64,000 nucleotides of DNA from JAUVZF01 sp964539385 (GCA_964539385.1 CAZIJC010000007.1:3107-67106), one strand, 5' to 3'; shown: positions 17,493 through 25,840, counted from the first letter of the stretch. Numbers and translations: made by a program. Notes: a model not told the origin generated them from the sequence alone.

Positions 17493-18590
17493 TTACTGGC
17501 GGAGGGCGTCGGGATACCCCGGTTTCGAGACGCGCTCCTTGAGCGCCTCGAAATAGGCCTTGGCCCTGGTAAGGCAGATGGTGCGTTGGTTGTCGTTCCA
17601 GTGCCTGTTGGCGTCGCCGAGGTCGCGAACGCCCTGGATAACGGTCTGGAACGTCAGTTGGGCCCGCTGTTGGACGGTGGTTTGCTGGATGAGTCGCATG
17701 TAGGCCTCGACGGCCAGAGCGACCTTCGCCTCGTACGTCGGCTGGTTGGGGGTGGCCGTCGTTGCGGCGGCGACCGCCGCCGACCCGGCTTCGCTCAGCA
17801 CAAGGCACAACTGCCGGTAGGCCGGGTACGTTGCCCTCAGGTGAGCCATGGCCTGGTCGTACTCGGCCTGGTTTTTGGGCCTCCACTGAATCTCCTCGTC
17901 CGTCTTGGCTATGCCCACGAGGTATTGCAGGGCGATCATCCGCGCGTGGACGGCGTCGGCCAGTTGGGTGTCACTCCTGACGCCGGTGTTCCTGAGATAC
18001 TCGAAGACCTCGGTGGGCACGGCGTACAGGCGGTAGGCTTCCTGGAACATGGCGCGGTTCTCGTGTTTTCTGCCCTCGGCAAGTGCGTTGGTGAATCGTT
18101 CCCTGGCGGCCGCAATCTGGCCGGTGTGGTAGGAAGAGGAGATGAAGTAGGTGATGATCACCATGAGGATGAGGAAGACGCCCGCGCCCACGAGGACGCC
18201 GGCTCTGCCGCCGGGCGTCAGTCGGGTGAACCAGTTGCCGCGCGCGCCGCCGTACATGATGCCGGTCGAAGCGGCCGAGGCGGCGGAGGGGCGGCCTGTG
18301 ACGGCGGGCCGGGCGGTGGCGGTTGTCGGCTGCGCCGTTGGTACGACGGCATCCATCATGATGGTGTTGCAGTGTGGGCAGATCTGGCTGTCCACGGGGA
18401 CGTCCTTGCCGCAACGCTTGCAGCGGCGCGAGGTCCGCTTGGTGGCGGCGGCGGGAATCTCGACGCCGCGCCCTTTTCCGCTGGGCACCTTCAGGCTGCG
18501 CCGGCAGTTCGGGCACGTGACGACCGCGCCTGCGCGGTCGGACTCCACCACCATGCTCCGTCCGCACGGACACCGAAACAGGATTGACAT
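17493..18590 (-). CDS. Membrane protein with two N-terminal zinc ribbons
   Basis: This 365-aa protein begins MSILFRCPCG. It has a first ribbon (CPCG...CPNC, residues 7-29) of the kind seen in planctomycete proteins, and a second ribbon (CKRCG...CPHC, about residues 57-75). A linker rich in Ala, Thr and Pro follows, then one transmembrane helix (about residues 130-153, VLVGAGVFLILMVIITYFI). The C-terminal 210 residues are helical. The zinc ribbons should lie in the cytoplasm and the C-terminal part outside. No function is recognised. It follows the histidine kinase gene on the same strand with 160 bp between them. Confidence 0.75.
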   Translation of the reverse strand: MSILFRCPCGRSMVVESDRAGAVVTCPNCRRSLKVPSGKGRGVEIPAAATKRTSRRCKRCGKDVPVDSQICPHCNTIMMDAVVPTAQPTTATARPAVTGRPSAASAASTGIMYGGARGNWFTRLTPGGRAGVLVGAGVFLILMVIITYFISSSYHTGQIAAARERFTNALAEGRKHENRAMFQEAYRLYAVPTEVFEYLRNTGVRSDTQLADAVHARMIALQYLVGIAKTDEEIQWRPKNQAEYDQAMAHLRATYPAYRQLCLVLSEAGSAAVAAATTATPNQPTYEAKVALAVEAYMRLIQQTTVQQRAQLTFQTVIQGVRDLGDANRHWNDNQRTICLTRAKAYFEALKERVSKPGYPDALRQ

Positions 18591-18669
18591 CGTGCTCTCC
18601 CTTGGGTGCGGTTGACCCGTTTGGCTCCCGGTCCTACTTTGTCAATTCAGGGCACACGTCCGTTGACGT

Positions 18670-18705
18670 GGCGCGGCCCGTACGGGCCGCGCCGTCCGTA
18701 CGGAC
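18670..18705. repeat. Two adjoining perfect palindromes
   Basis: A 24-bp perfect palindrome (half-site GGCGCGGCCCGT, 18670-18693) is followed at once by a 12-bp one, GTCCGTACGGAC (18694-18705). The 16-mer CCCGTACGGGCCGCGC inside the first also occurs at 20509-20524 and 38263-38278. They lie between the histidine kinase gene and the zinc-ribbon gene and may form a transcript-end hairpin. Confidence 0.6.
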
Positions 18706-18751
18706 CGCGCTTCCGCTTTTCGTCAGCCGGGGCGAAGTTGACAAATCAGCA

Positions 18752-20440
18752 CTAGGTTTGCCCTTCACCTTGGGTGGTACCGTCGTCGGCTGCCTCGGCC
18801 GCCGCAACGTCTTCCGGGGTCCGGCCTTCGGCGTTGCTCGAATCGACCGGCAGGACCACCGTGAAGGTCGATCCGCTGCCGATCTCGCTCTCGACCGACA
18901 CGGTTCCGCCGAGCAGGCCCGTCAGTTCTTTCACGATCGACAGTCCCAACCCCGTACCACGATACCGTCTTGTGTAGCCGGAGTCCAGTTGTGTAAACCG
19001 TTGAAACACGCGAAGTTGCTGGTCGCGTCCGATGCCGGGCCCGGTGTCGATGACCGCAAGCGCCACCCGCTCGTCCTGGACGGGCCGGATTTTGAGCCGG
19101 ACCTCGCCTTCCTCGGTGAACTTGATGGCGTTCGACAGGAGGTTGTACAGGATTTGCTGCACCTTGGTCGGGTCGGTGGTCATGACGGGGGTCTCGGGAT
19201 CGACCTCGTAGGCGAGGTTCAGGCCGCTCTCGGGTAGCATCGGCCGGACCATGTTGCAGACAACCTCGGCAAGGTCGCGGGGGGCGGTCTTGGCGCAGCG
19301 GACCTGGAGCCGGCCGGACTCGATCTGTGCCAGGTCGAGCAGGTCGTCGATCAGTTCGAGCAACATGCGCCCGCTCGTCAGGATGTTCTCGGTGTAGCGG
19401 CTGAGTTTGGCCTCGTCCTTGACGGCCGCCGAATCGCTCAGGACTTGGGCGAAGCCGATGATCGAGTTCAGCGGCGTGCGGAGTTCGTGGCTCATGGTTG
19501 TGACGAACTTGGTCTTGACCTGGTTGGTCTCGAACAGGGCGACGTTGGCTTTGGCGAGTTCGTCGAGTTTGGCGTCGCGGGTTTCGGTGGCGGCCCGCAG
19601 GTCCGCCTGGGCCTTCGAGAGTTCGTCGAGCATGTGGTTGAGGGCGTCGCTGAGGACCTCGAGTTCGTTGCCGGTGTCGATCTCGCTTCGGACCTGAAGG
19701 TCGCCCTCGCTGACACGGTCGGCCACGTCCCTGAGATGCCGGACCGGCCGCACCACCATGTAGCGGAACAGGGCGCCGAAGAGGACCATCGACACGATGA
19801 CGACCAGGAGCGCGGCCGCAATGAGGGTAAGCCGGTTGGCCAGGAGCGTGTCGAGGCGATCTTTGACGTCGAGTTCCACGACGATGGTCCCGATGAGTTC
19901 ATCCTTTTGGTACTCGTTCTGGTGACAGTCGAGGCACTCGCCCTCGGTGCAACGGAGGGCTTGGGCATAGAGAAACGATTGGCCGACCGTCAGCCAGCGG
20001 CTCACCTGCTCAGGATGATTCAGGAAGACGTCGATGGCTTGGGCCTCGAAGCCGGCCAGCGAGGCGGGGGGCCGCTGGCGCTGGCCCGGTTCGGCCGGGG
20101 CGATCTTGATCAGCCGTGCCCCTTTCTCGCCTTTGGCTTTGCCGAAATGTCGGAGCAACTCGGCTCGCTTGGCTGCGAGTTGCCTGGCCTCGTCCGACGG
20201 CTTGGCGCCGGGCGGCTGCGTGGCGGCAGCCGGCGGCGCCGCGAAGGCGATGGCGTGGATGTTCTGGAGATACGCCCGGGCCGTCGTCCGGGCGCGGCCG
20301 TGGTCGCCGGAGCCCGCGGAGCGTTCCATCTGCCACCACGGCCACCCGAGGCACGCGGCGACGGTCAGGAAAATCAGCAGGCCGAAGATGAGGCGGCTCT
20401 TGCGCTCGAGCGTGGTTCGTGAGGCTTGTCGCTTCGCCAT
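18752..20440 (-). CDS. Sensor histidine kinase with a periplasmic CxxCH heme-type domain
   Basis: This 562-aa kinase has a first transmembrane helix (residues 16-33) and a periplasmic domain containing CLDCH (Cys169, Cys172, His173), a c-type heme-binding motif. A second helix (about 203-226), HAMP region (228-280) and coiled-coil linker follow. Then come HisKA with the H-box MSHELRTPL (His318) and HATPase motifs for N, G1 (DTGPGIG) and G2 (GTGLGLSIV). The sensor part looks like DUF3365/Tll0287-like heme domains, which suggests redox or gas sensing. No response regulator gene is adjacent. The heme attachment is inferred from the motif only. Confidence 0.88.
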   Translation of the reverse strand: MAKRQASRTTLERKSRLIFGLLIFLTVAACLGWPWWQMERSAGSGDHGRARTTARAYLQNIHAIAFAAPPAAATQPPGAKPSDEARQLAAKRAELLRHFGKAKGEKGARLIKIAPAEPGQRQRPPASLAGFEAQAIDVFLNHPEQVSRWLTVGQSFLYAQALRCTEGECLDCHQNEYQKDELIGTIVVELDVKDRLDTLLANRLTLIAAALLVVIVSMVLFGALFRYMVVRPVRHLRDVADRVSEGDLQVRSEIDTGNELEVLSDALNHMLDELSKAQADLRAATETRDAKLDELAKANVALFETNQVKTKFVTTMSHELRTPLNSIIGFAQVLSDSAAVKDEAKLSRYTENILTSGRMLLELIDDLLDLAQIESGRLQVRCAKTAPRDLAEVVCNMVRPMLPESGLNLAYEVDPETPVMTTDPTKVQQILYNLLSNAIKFTEEGEVRLKIRPVQDERVALAVIDTGPGIGRDQQLRVFQRFTQLDSGYTRRYRGTGLGLSIVKELTGLLGGTVSVESEIGSGSTFTVVLPVDSSNAEGRTPEDVAAAEAADDGTTQGEGQT

Positions 20441-20502
20441 ATCGGATTGTCCGCGACTAAGGCGGGTTCCTCAACTTTGGGCAGCGGGCCGCCGGTTTCA
20501 TG

Positions 20503-20524
20503 GCGCGACCCGTACGGGCCGCGC
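20503..20524. repeat. Copy of the CCCGTACGGG palindrome
   Basis: GCGCGACCCGT and ACGGGCCGCGC form an almost perfect 22-bp palindrome with one mismatch. It shares the 16-mer CCCGTACGGGCCGCGC with the copies at 18677 and 38263. It lies between dapA (3' end) and the histidine kinase start and could be a shared termination or protection hairpin. Confidence 0.55.
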
Positions 20525-20543
20525 GAAGCCCGGGTCGGTCCGC

Positions 20544-21413
20544 TCAGAGCAGGCCGTAGTCTGTCATCGCCTGCCGGAGCGTATCGGCTGCGGCCGGCGA
20601 GAGGTCGGTCAGTGGAAGCCGCTTCTCGTCCGACTCCAGCAGGCCCGTCCACGCCATCGCCGTCTTGATGGGAATCGGATTGGTCTCGACGAACATGGCT
20701 CGGCACAGGGGGAAGAGTTTCCGGTGAGCCTGCTCGGCGGTTACCACGTTGCCGGCGAGCATCGCGTCGGTCAGCGTCTTGACGTCCTTCGGCACGAGGT
20801 TGGCCACCACGCTGACGACCCCTTTGGCGCCGATGGCCATCAGCGGAAGCGTCAGGCTGTCGTCGCCCGACAGGACCGTGAGATCGCACAGCGAGAGGAT
20901 CCGGCTCGCCTGGTCCATCGAGCCGGTGGACTCCTTGATGGCGACAACCTGCTCGAGTTCGGCGAGCCGGGCCACCGTCTCGGGCGTCATCGAGATGCCC
21001 GTCCGCGACGGGACGTTGTAGAGGACGAGCGGCAAATCGCACGTCTCGGCGATCTCGGCGAAGTGCCGGTATAGGCCTTCCTGGGTGGGCTTGTTGTAGT
21101 AGGGGCACACCTGGAGCGAGGCATCGGCGCCGACCTGGCGAGCGAAGCAGGTGAGTTCGACGGCCTCGGCGGTGGCGTTTCCGCCCGTCCCGGCGATGAC
21201 GGGGATGCGGCCGTTGGCGCGCTCGACCACCGTCTCGATGATTCGCTTGTGCTCGTCCATGTCGACGGTCGGGCTCTCGCCGGTCGTCCCGACGGGGACG
21301 AGGCCATCGGTGCCCTGCTCGACGTGCCAGTCCACGAGCCGCTCGATGGCCGCGTAATCGACTTGGCCGCCGGCCAGCGGCGTGACGAGAGCGACAAGCG
21401 TTCCCCTGAACAT
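20544..21413 (-). CDS. dapA: 4-hydroxy-tetrahydrodipicolinate synthase
   Basis: This 289-aa enzyme condenses pyruvate with aspartate semialdehyde, the first committed step to diaminopimelate. It shows TTGESPT, PYYNKPT, YNVPSRTG (catalytic Tyr) and VAIKEST with the Schiff-base Lys. The ATG at 21413 gives the conserved MFRGTLVALVTPL start and has GGGAG nine bases upstream; an in-frame open stretch further upstream is not conserved. The next gene upstream is a CreD-like membrane protein. With dapF at 3.4 kb it supports meso-DAP production, although the genes are unlinked. Confidence 0.96.
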   Translation of the reverse strand: MFRGTLVALVTPLAGGQVDYAAIERLVDWHVEQGTDGLVPVGTTGESPTVDMDEHKRIIETVVERANGRIPVIAGTGGNATAEAVELTCFARQVGADASLQVCPYYNKPTQEGLYRHFAEIAETCDLPLVLYNVPSRTGISMTPETVARLAELEQVVAIKESTGSMDQASRILSLCDLTVLSGDDSLTLPLMAIGAKGVVSVVANLVPKDVKTLTDAMLAGNVVTAEQAHRKLFPLCRAMFVETNPIPIKTAMAWTGLLESDEKRLPLTDLSPAAADTLRQAMTDYGLL

Positions 21414-21580
21414 GCATTTCTCCCGTGCCTGCGGTCCTCTGTAAGAGTCCATTTTACCAGTCGGCGACGTGATGTCCAGACGTTGCGACGTGCTGCGTGC
21501 GGTGAGCGCCTGCGCCAACTCGGTTCCCGCCGATGGTCGGCGGCGTGTGTCCTCCTGTGGCGCGCCAAGCCTCCGGGTCG

Positions 21581-22789
21581 TCAGCCGCCGGTCTGATCGG
21601 GCGACGCTGGTGGCGGCACGCGCGGCGCAACCGGCGCCGGGGGCTTCCTGAACACCTCGTTCCAGTCGAGCCGCCCCGTGGCCTGCATCAGCACGAAGAG
21701 CGTGATGATGGCCACAACGACGATCGTCAGGCCGGTCCAGCCGACCCAGAAGAAAGCGTAACTGAAGCCCACCAGGTACACCAGTTGCGCCAGGCCCGCG
21801 TACACGACCGCGAACTTGGCCCCTGCCACCAGCCGCATGTACGAGACCACCAGAAACGCGCTGGTGACCGCGCAGATCCAGAACGCGTAATGGACGTCGA
21901 TCTTGTCCACCAGATACGCCATCAGGATGTGGAACGCGAAGAACCCCGCCGAGATGAACAGGTAGTGCATCGGATGGAGCGGAATCTTCTTCAGGATCAC
22001 GATCGTGAACATCACGGTGAAGAAGAAGAACAGGCTGACGGGCGCGTACAGCGCCATGCGTGCGGCAATGGGCCCGGCGTTGGTGCGGGCCGGCATCTCG
22101 ATGCCGATCCGCTGGCGGGTGCTGCGGTTCTCGAACTTCCAGACGGCCTTCATGCCGCCCTCGATCTGTTGGGCCGGGTCCGGCGTCGGGCTGGCCGAGC
22201 CTTTCGGATAGTCGATCTCGGCGAAGTTCGTCGTGGCGGTCAGCAAGAGTTTCTTTACCATGGTGGTTTCGTCGCTGCCGTGCGCCAGGTCGTACTCCCA
22301 CCGGTCGCGCCCTTGCGTCCGGTAGGTGACAACCACCGTGTGCTCCTGTCCGGCCGGCAGAGGGATGCTCAGTTGGTCGCCGGTCTTGATCTGGCCGACC
22401 TCGAGCGGCTCGCTGTCGAACGTCACTGCCAGGTTCTCGAAGACGCGTGCCTTGCTCGGGAGTTGGAAGGTGAAGGTGGCCGGCGCGGGTCGGTTCGTCG
22501 GCCGGCCGACTTTGTACGTGCCGGTAAACTCGGCCGTGTAGGTGCTGAACCAGAGGAGGCCCATGTACCGGTCCTGGTGGTGGAAGTCTACGGAGATCTC
22601 CGTCTCGTCAGGGTCGGGCCGGGGCGCCGGCTGCACCAGCCCGGCCGGGCCCCATCGGGCGTCCACTTCGGGGCTCAACTCGTCGCGCTGGTTTTCGGTG
22701 CGGATGTAAACCGTGCCACCCAGGATCGCCCAGGCGATGCTGACCATCGTCAAGATCACCACGATCATAAAGAAACGGAAGCCTGTCAT
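21581..22789 (-). CDS. CreD-like inner membrane protein
   Basis: This 402-aa protein begins with one transmembrane helix (MTGFRFFMIVVILTMVSIAWAILGG) and a large extracytoplasmic beta-rich domain to about residue 245. A cluster of six hydrophobic helices follows. The stretch LKKIPLHPMHYLF matches the CreD family pattern at the start of the last membrane block. CreD is an inner membrane protein of the CreBC regulon in E. coli with unclear biochemical role. The ATG at 22789 is favoured over the upstream in-frame ATG because AGGAAGGAG precedes it and it starts just before the first helix. The last 30 residues are proline-rich. Confidence 0.75.
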   Translation of the reverse strand: MTGFRFFMIVVILTMVSIAWAILGGTVYIRTENQRDELSPEVDARWGPAGLVQPAPRPDPDETEISVDFHHQDRYMGLLWFSTYTAEFTGTYKVGRPTNRPAPATFTFQLPSKARVFENLAVTFDSEPLEVGQIKTGDQLSIPLPAGQEHTVVVTYRTQGRDRWEYDLAHGSDETTMVKKLLLTATTNFAEIDYPKGSASPTPDPAQQIEGGMKAVWKFENRSTRQRIGIEMPARTNAGPIAARMALYAPVSLFFFFTVMFTIVILKKIPLHPMHYLFISAGFFAFHILMAYLVDKIDVHYAFWICAVTSAFLVVSYMRLVAGAKFAVVYAGLAQLVYLVGFSYAFFWVGWTGLTIVVVAIITLFVLMQATGRLDWNEVFRKPPAPVAPRVPPPASPDQTGG

Positions 22790-22910
22790 GACCGACTCCT
22801 TCCTGTGCGGGCCGGCATCAAGAGCCGACCGTGCGGCGGACGTGGCAGTGGGCTTGTCGGGCAATCAACACGCTGCCTGTACGAAAGAGCGTTCATCTGC
22901 AGCAAGCCCT

Positions 22911-23525
22911 TTACTCGTCTGATCCGTTGCAGGGAACGGGTTTGCCACCCTTTATGACGACGTCCTTTCGCTGGTAGACGGCCTTGCCTCTGAGTGTGGT
23001 CGCCGGGTTTCTGACGCCGAAGGTATGCGTGCGGCCACCGCCGGCGTCGCCGGCACTACTTCTCTCGTACTTCCAGTCGGACTTTTCAAGGAAGACCACG
23101 TCCACGCGCCAGATTACCACGTGCCGTCCGGGCTCCAGTGTCTCAGTTGGATCGACCAGGTATCGCCACACGATGTACCATCCCGGATGATCGTAGTGAG
23201 ACTGGATAGCCCAGGGGCGTTTGCTGGCCTTGCTCTCAAGGCACTCCGTGGGCTTCGGCTTTTTGCCGGAACCTCGCCGCTTCAGGTCGGGAAACCGTTG
23301 CTGGGCGGTATCGGTGTGCTTGGGCTTCTCGTAACTGCTCACCGAATCGAGCGCCCTGGTTCCGTAAATGCCCACGATGGCGCTGAAAACATTGGCCTGC
23401 TCGTAGTAGATGTCGATGAGTTCAACCAGTTCTCGCTCGATGTACTCCACGGCACGTCGAATAGCGGCGCAGTCCAACCCGGGAGGGAGGGGCACGGTGG
23501 CGTCGAAGTCATTTCTGCGCGCCAT
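22911..23525 (-). CDS. Candidate type II restriction endonuclease of PD-(D/E)XK type
   Basis: This 204-aa protein of unknown family is encoded directly after a DNA methyltransferase gene and overlaps it by 17 bp, the usual layout of an R-M operon. FPD (residues 78-80) and, 16 residues later, ESK (97-99), followed by a beta strand, look like a PD-(D/E)XK nuclease site. Next come HYDHPGWYIVWRYLVD and IWRVDVVFLEKSDW. The C-terminal part is basic. No known enzyme name or recognition site could be assigned. Alternatively it may be a non-nuclease partner protein, but position and motif favour an endonuclease. Confidence 0.65.
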   Translation of the reverse strand: MARRNDFDATVPLPPGLDCAAIRRAVEYIERELVELIDIYYEQANVFSAIVGIYGTRALDSVSSYEKPKHTDTAQQRFPDLKRRGSGKKPKPTECLESKASKRPWAIQSHYDHPGWYIVWRYLVDPTETLEPGRHVVIWRVDVVFLEKSDWKYERSSAGDAGGGRTHTFGVRNPATTLRGKAVYQRKDVVIKGGKPVPCNGSDE

Positions 23526-24474
23526 TGCCGTTGCTCTCCTTGGGCGTGTACCGGGTCAGCGCCGGGACGGCCTGCCTGGCCATCTCGAAGTACTCCGGGT
23601 TGCGTTCGAGCCCGATACTGCTCAGTCCGCACGCGCACGCCGCTGCAATGGTTGAGCCCGACCCCATGAAGGGGTCCAGGATGACTCCTTCTCCGAAGGG
23701 GAGAGCGGCCCGCACGATCTGCCGCAGGAAAGCCTGCGGCTTGAGGGAGGGATGGGGCGCAAGTTTGCGTTCCCGGCCGCGAGCCGGGGACGCGTAGATG
23801 AGATCCTTGAACGGTTCCTGGTCCGAGATTCGCCGCAGGCCGCCGGTTTTCCACTTCCGCAGGTTGTCCTGGACGCGGCCTTCACAAGGCTTGCGGAACA
23901 GACCCCACGGCTCCCAACACGATTTGGGCATGACGGTTATGTCGCGGAACTCCTCGTGCGCGTTCTTGGGCCGGTCACCCCCGCGCAGCGTGTGCACGAC
24001 ACGGATGATCTCGCCCCGCTTCTCGAAGCCTGCGGCCACAAAAGGCTCGTACACCAGATAGGAGACCAGCGGGTTCGTGGCGATGAACACGTGCGCGCCG
24101 GGAACCAGGACCGGCATCAAGCCTTCCGCCAGGCGCCGGAAAAACTCGCGGAGGTCTTTTCGATGTTTCTCATTGAGGACCGTGAAGCGGGGGAGCGGCC
24201 GTCGTTTACAGCCGTCAAAAGACGGCGGGATGCGCCACACGCCGCCGTTGCCGTTCCGCATCTTTTCGAGTTGGTCCGGCGTGTACTCAAGCAGCCCGTA
24301 AGGAGGGTCCGTTACGACGGCATGGACGGAACACGGATCGGCCTGCGCAAGCCACTCGAAGGCGTCTGCCAAATAAATCGAATACGTCTTGGCGTCGCCG
24401 TCACCGTGTGCGTCGAACAACGTCCGCCTGCTGAGTTTCCTCGTGACCTTTCTGATCTGTCTGGCCAGCGGCAT
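23509..24474 (-). CDS. Site-specific DNA methyltransferase, beta-class (N4-cytosine/N6-adenine)
   Basis: This 321-aa enzyme has the catalytic DPPYG motif IV at residues 56-60 and the AdoMet-binding motif LDPFMGSGST near residues 266-275. Catalytic motif first and SAM motif later is the beta-class order. The DPPY form suggests an amino-methyltransferase of adenine N6 or cytosine N4. The middle region (about 90-240) would hold the target-recognition domain. The downstream gene overlaps and is a candidate nuclease. The DNA looks less G+C-rich than the flanking genes, consistent with acquired DNA. The ATG follows AGGAA. Confidence 0.88.
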   Translation of the reverse strand: MPLARQIRKVTRKLSRRTLFDAHGDGDAKTYSIYLADAFEWLAQADPCSVHAVVTDPPYGLLEYTPDQLEKMRNGNGGVWRIPPSFDGCKRRPLPRFTVLNEKHRKDLREFFRRLAEGLMPVLVPGAHVFIATNPLVSYLVYEPFVAAGFEKRGEIIRVVHTLRGGDRPKNAHEEFRDITVMPKSCWEPWGLFRKPCEGRVQDNLRKWKTGGLRRISDQEPFKDLIYASPARGRERKLAPHPSLKPQAFLRQIVRAALPFGEGVILDPFMGSGSTIAAACACGLSSIGLERNPEYFEMARQAVPALTRYTPKESNGNGAQK

Positions 24475-24573
24475 GAGAAATTCCTACTTGTGCGGCCGTG
24501 GAAGTGCGTAGCACCACCGTATTGTTGCGCCTACCTCGCCCGAAATCCAGTCCTCGCGTGGCGGATCCTGCAT

Positions 24574-24701
24574 TAGAGCGTTTTAACGTTGCGCGTGCAC
24601 TGACTGGCGCGGTGGGCAATCTTGCCCACCGCGTCCAGGCGGCCCTGCAATCGCGGCGGGCAGGATTGCCCGTCGCGCTCACCCAATCCTAAAACGCTCT
24701 A
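24574..24701. mobile_element. MITE-like element with 12-bp terminal inverted repeats
   Basis: TAGAGCGTTTTA (24574-24585) and its perfect complement TAAAACGCTCTA (24690-24701) bound 128 bp of DNA. Inside are two hairpins: CGCGGTGGGCAA/TTGCCCACCGCG (24608-24633, perfect) and GCGGCGGGCA/TGCCCGTCGC (24653-24676, one G-T). The terminal TA pairs could be a target-site duplication. The right end contains the stop codon of pdxJ. No coding capacity is seen. It lies between the R-M operon and pdxJ, where a gene island edge would be expected. It might instead be a large REP-type structure. Confidence 0.5.
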
Positions 24702-25424
24702 GGCGAGCGCCGATTCAATCAGGCGCACCATCTCGCGGACCGCTTCACGCAGACCGACGAAGACGGCGCGGCTGACGATACTGTGGCCGATGTTGAGTTC
24801 TTCCAGTTCTGCGATGGCGGCCACGGGGCGAACGTTCGTGTAGTTCAGGCCGTGACCCGCGTGGACGGTGAGGCCCAGTTTCTGGGCCTGCTTCGCGCCG
24901 GCGACAACGCGGGCCAGTTGCCGGTCGCGCTGGGCGCCTTCCGGGGCATTGGCATACTCCCCTGTGTGGAACTCAACCGCCTCGGCCCCCGTGCGGGCGG
25001 CCGCTTCGATCTCCTCAGGGGTTGCATCGATGAAGTGGCTGACGACGATGCCCGATTCCTGAAGCCGCTTGACGGCCGCCGTGATCTTCTCTTCCTGGGC
25101 GGCCACGGCCAGTCCGCCCTCGGTCGTCAGTTCCTGGCGGCCTTCGGGTACGAGCGTGGCCTGGTTGGGCCGGACGCGGCAGGCGACGTCGATCATCGCA
25201 TCGGTGGCGGCCATTTCGAGGTTCAGTTTAACCTGGACCGTTTGGCGCAGGATGTCGAGATCGCGGTCCTGGATATGGCGTCGGTCTTCGCGCAGATGGA
25301 TGGTGATGCAGGCGGCCCCACCGAGTTCGGCCTCTGCGGCCGCCCAGACGGGCTCCGGCTCGGCGCCGCCACGGGCCTGGCGGATCGTGGCGACGTGATC
25401 GATGTTCACGCCCAGGTGTGGCAT
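24699..25424 (-). CDS. pdxJ: Pyridoxine 5'-phosphate synthase
   Basis: This 241-aa enzyme joins 3-amino-2-oxopropyl phosphate with deoxyxylulose 5-phosphate to make pyridoxine phosphate. The start MPHLGVNIDHVATIRQARG and the segments CITIHLREDRRHIQD, LNLEMA, EFHTG and HAGHGLNY are all diagnostic. An upstream GTG adds seven residues, but the ATG at 25424 gives the family N-terminus and has GGGGGAAG before it. Its stop codon lies in the right terminal repeat of the MITE-like element, so an insertion next to the stop may have replaced the original 3' flank. Confidence 0.96.
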   Translation of the reverse strand: MPHLGVNIDHVATIRQARGGAEPEPVWAAAEAELGGAACITIHLREDRRHIQDRDLDILRQTVQVKLNLEMAATDAMIDVACRVRPNQATLVPEGRQELTTEGGLAVAAQEEKITAAVKRLQESGIVVSHFIDATPEEIEAAARTGAEAVEFHTGEYANAPEGAQRDRQLARVVAGAKQAQKLGLTVHAGHGLNYTNVRPVAAIAELEELNIGHSIVSRAVFVGLREAVREMVRLIESALA

Positions 25425-25461
25425 GGCGTCTTCCCCCGCGGGCACGGCAACGCACCGGGCA

Positions 25462-25722
25462 TCAGTCCCGGTGATATCCCAGTTCCTCCAGCACGCCGAG
25501 CAGTTCGGTGATCGAGATGCGTTTCAGGCCATGTTCCATCTTGAAGACGTCGATGGCCCACAGGAGTTCCTTGGCGGCGGGAAGGACGATATCAATGTCT
25601 TCGGGCCTTGGAAACTGACGGCGCTCCAGCACCGCCGGGCTGACGCCACGAACCATGCCACCAACGACCTGGCGGCGGTCTACGAAGGTCTTACCGATGG
25701 CTATTCCTCCTCCACGAAGCAT
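25462..25722 (-). CDS. Small hypothetical protein, start uncertain
   Basis: This open frame of up to 86 aa ends 37 bases before the pdxJ start. Its C-terminal half (PEDIDIVLPAAKELLWAIDVFKMEH... then GVLEELGYHRD) looks like a real helical protein. The only good SD, GGAGGAGGA, is at 25705-25713 and points at an ATC codon at 25696-25698 with a 6-base spacer rather than an ATG. The ATG at 25722 and one at 25656 are the canonical options. No family was recognised. It follows the 26-aa peptide gene in the same orientation. Confidence 0.45.
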   Translation of the reverse strand: MLRGGGIAIGKTFVDRRQVVGGMVRGVSPAVLERRQFPRPEDIDIVLPAAKELLWAIDVFKMEHGLKRISITELLGVLEELGYHRD

Positions 25723-25759
25723 CCCCCGCTGACGTGCCGGACGGTCGTTCACTACCGTC

Positions 25760-25840
25760 TTACTGTCTCTTGTGCCGTCGTTTCCAGCGCATGCGTCTTT
25801 TCTTACTGCCCACTTTGCGTCGTCGTCGCTGTTTGGCCAC
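25760..25840 (-). CDS. 26-residue, strongly basic peptide
   Basis: A GTG start is preceded by GGAGGTGA six bases away, one of the best SD sites in the window. The product contains about sixteen Arg, Lys and His residues out of 26, with the pattern KVGSKKRRMRWKRRHKR. The composition and size recall the very short basic ribosomal accessory proteins (for example the COX24/AURKAIP1-like bacterial family, with KKRRxRM...HKR), but the match is weak. It lies 100 bases after dprA and before the hypothetical gene and pdxJ. Function is unknown. Confidence 0.6.
   Translation of the reverse strand: MAKQRRRRKVGSKKRRMRWKRRHKRQ

Noticed and set aside
18700..18705. Palindromes near 18670-18705 as a partition or origin site
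   Set aside because: No parA/parB or dnaA genes are near; a dispersed repeat is the simpler view.
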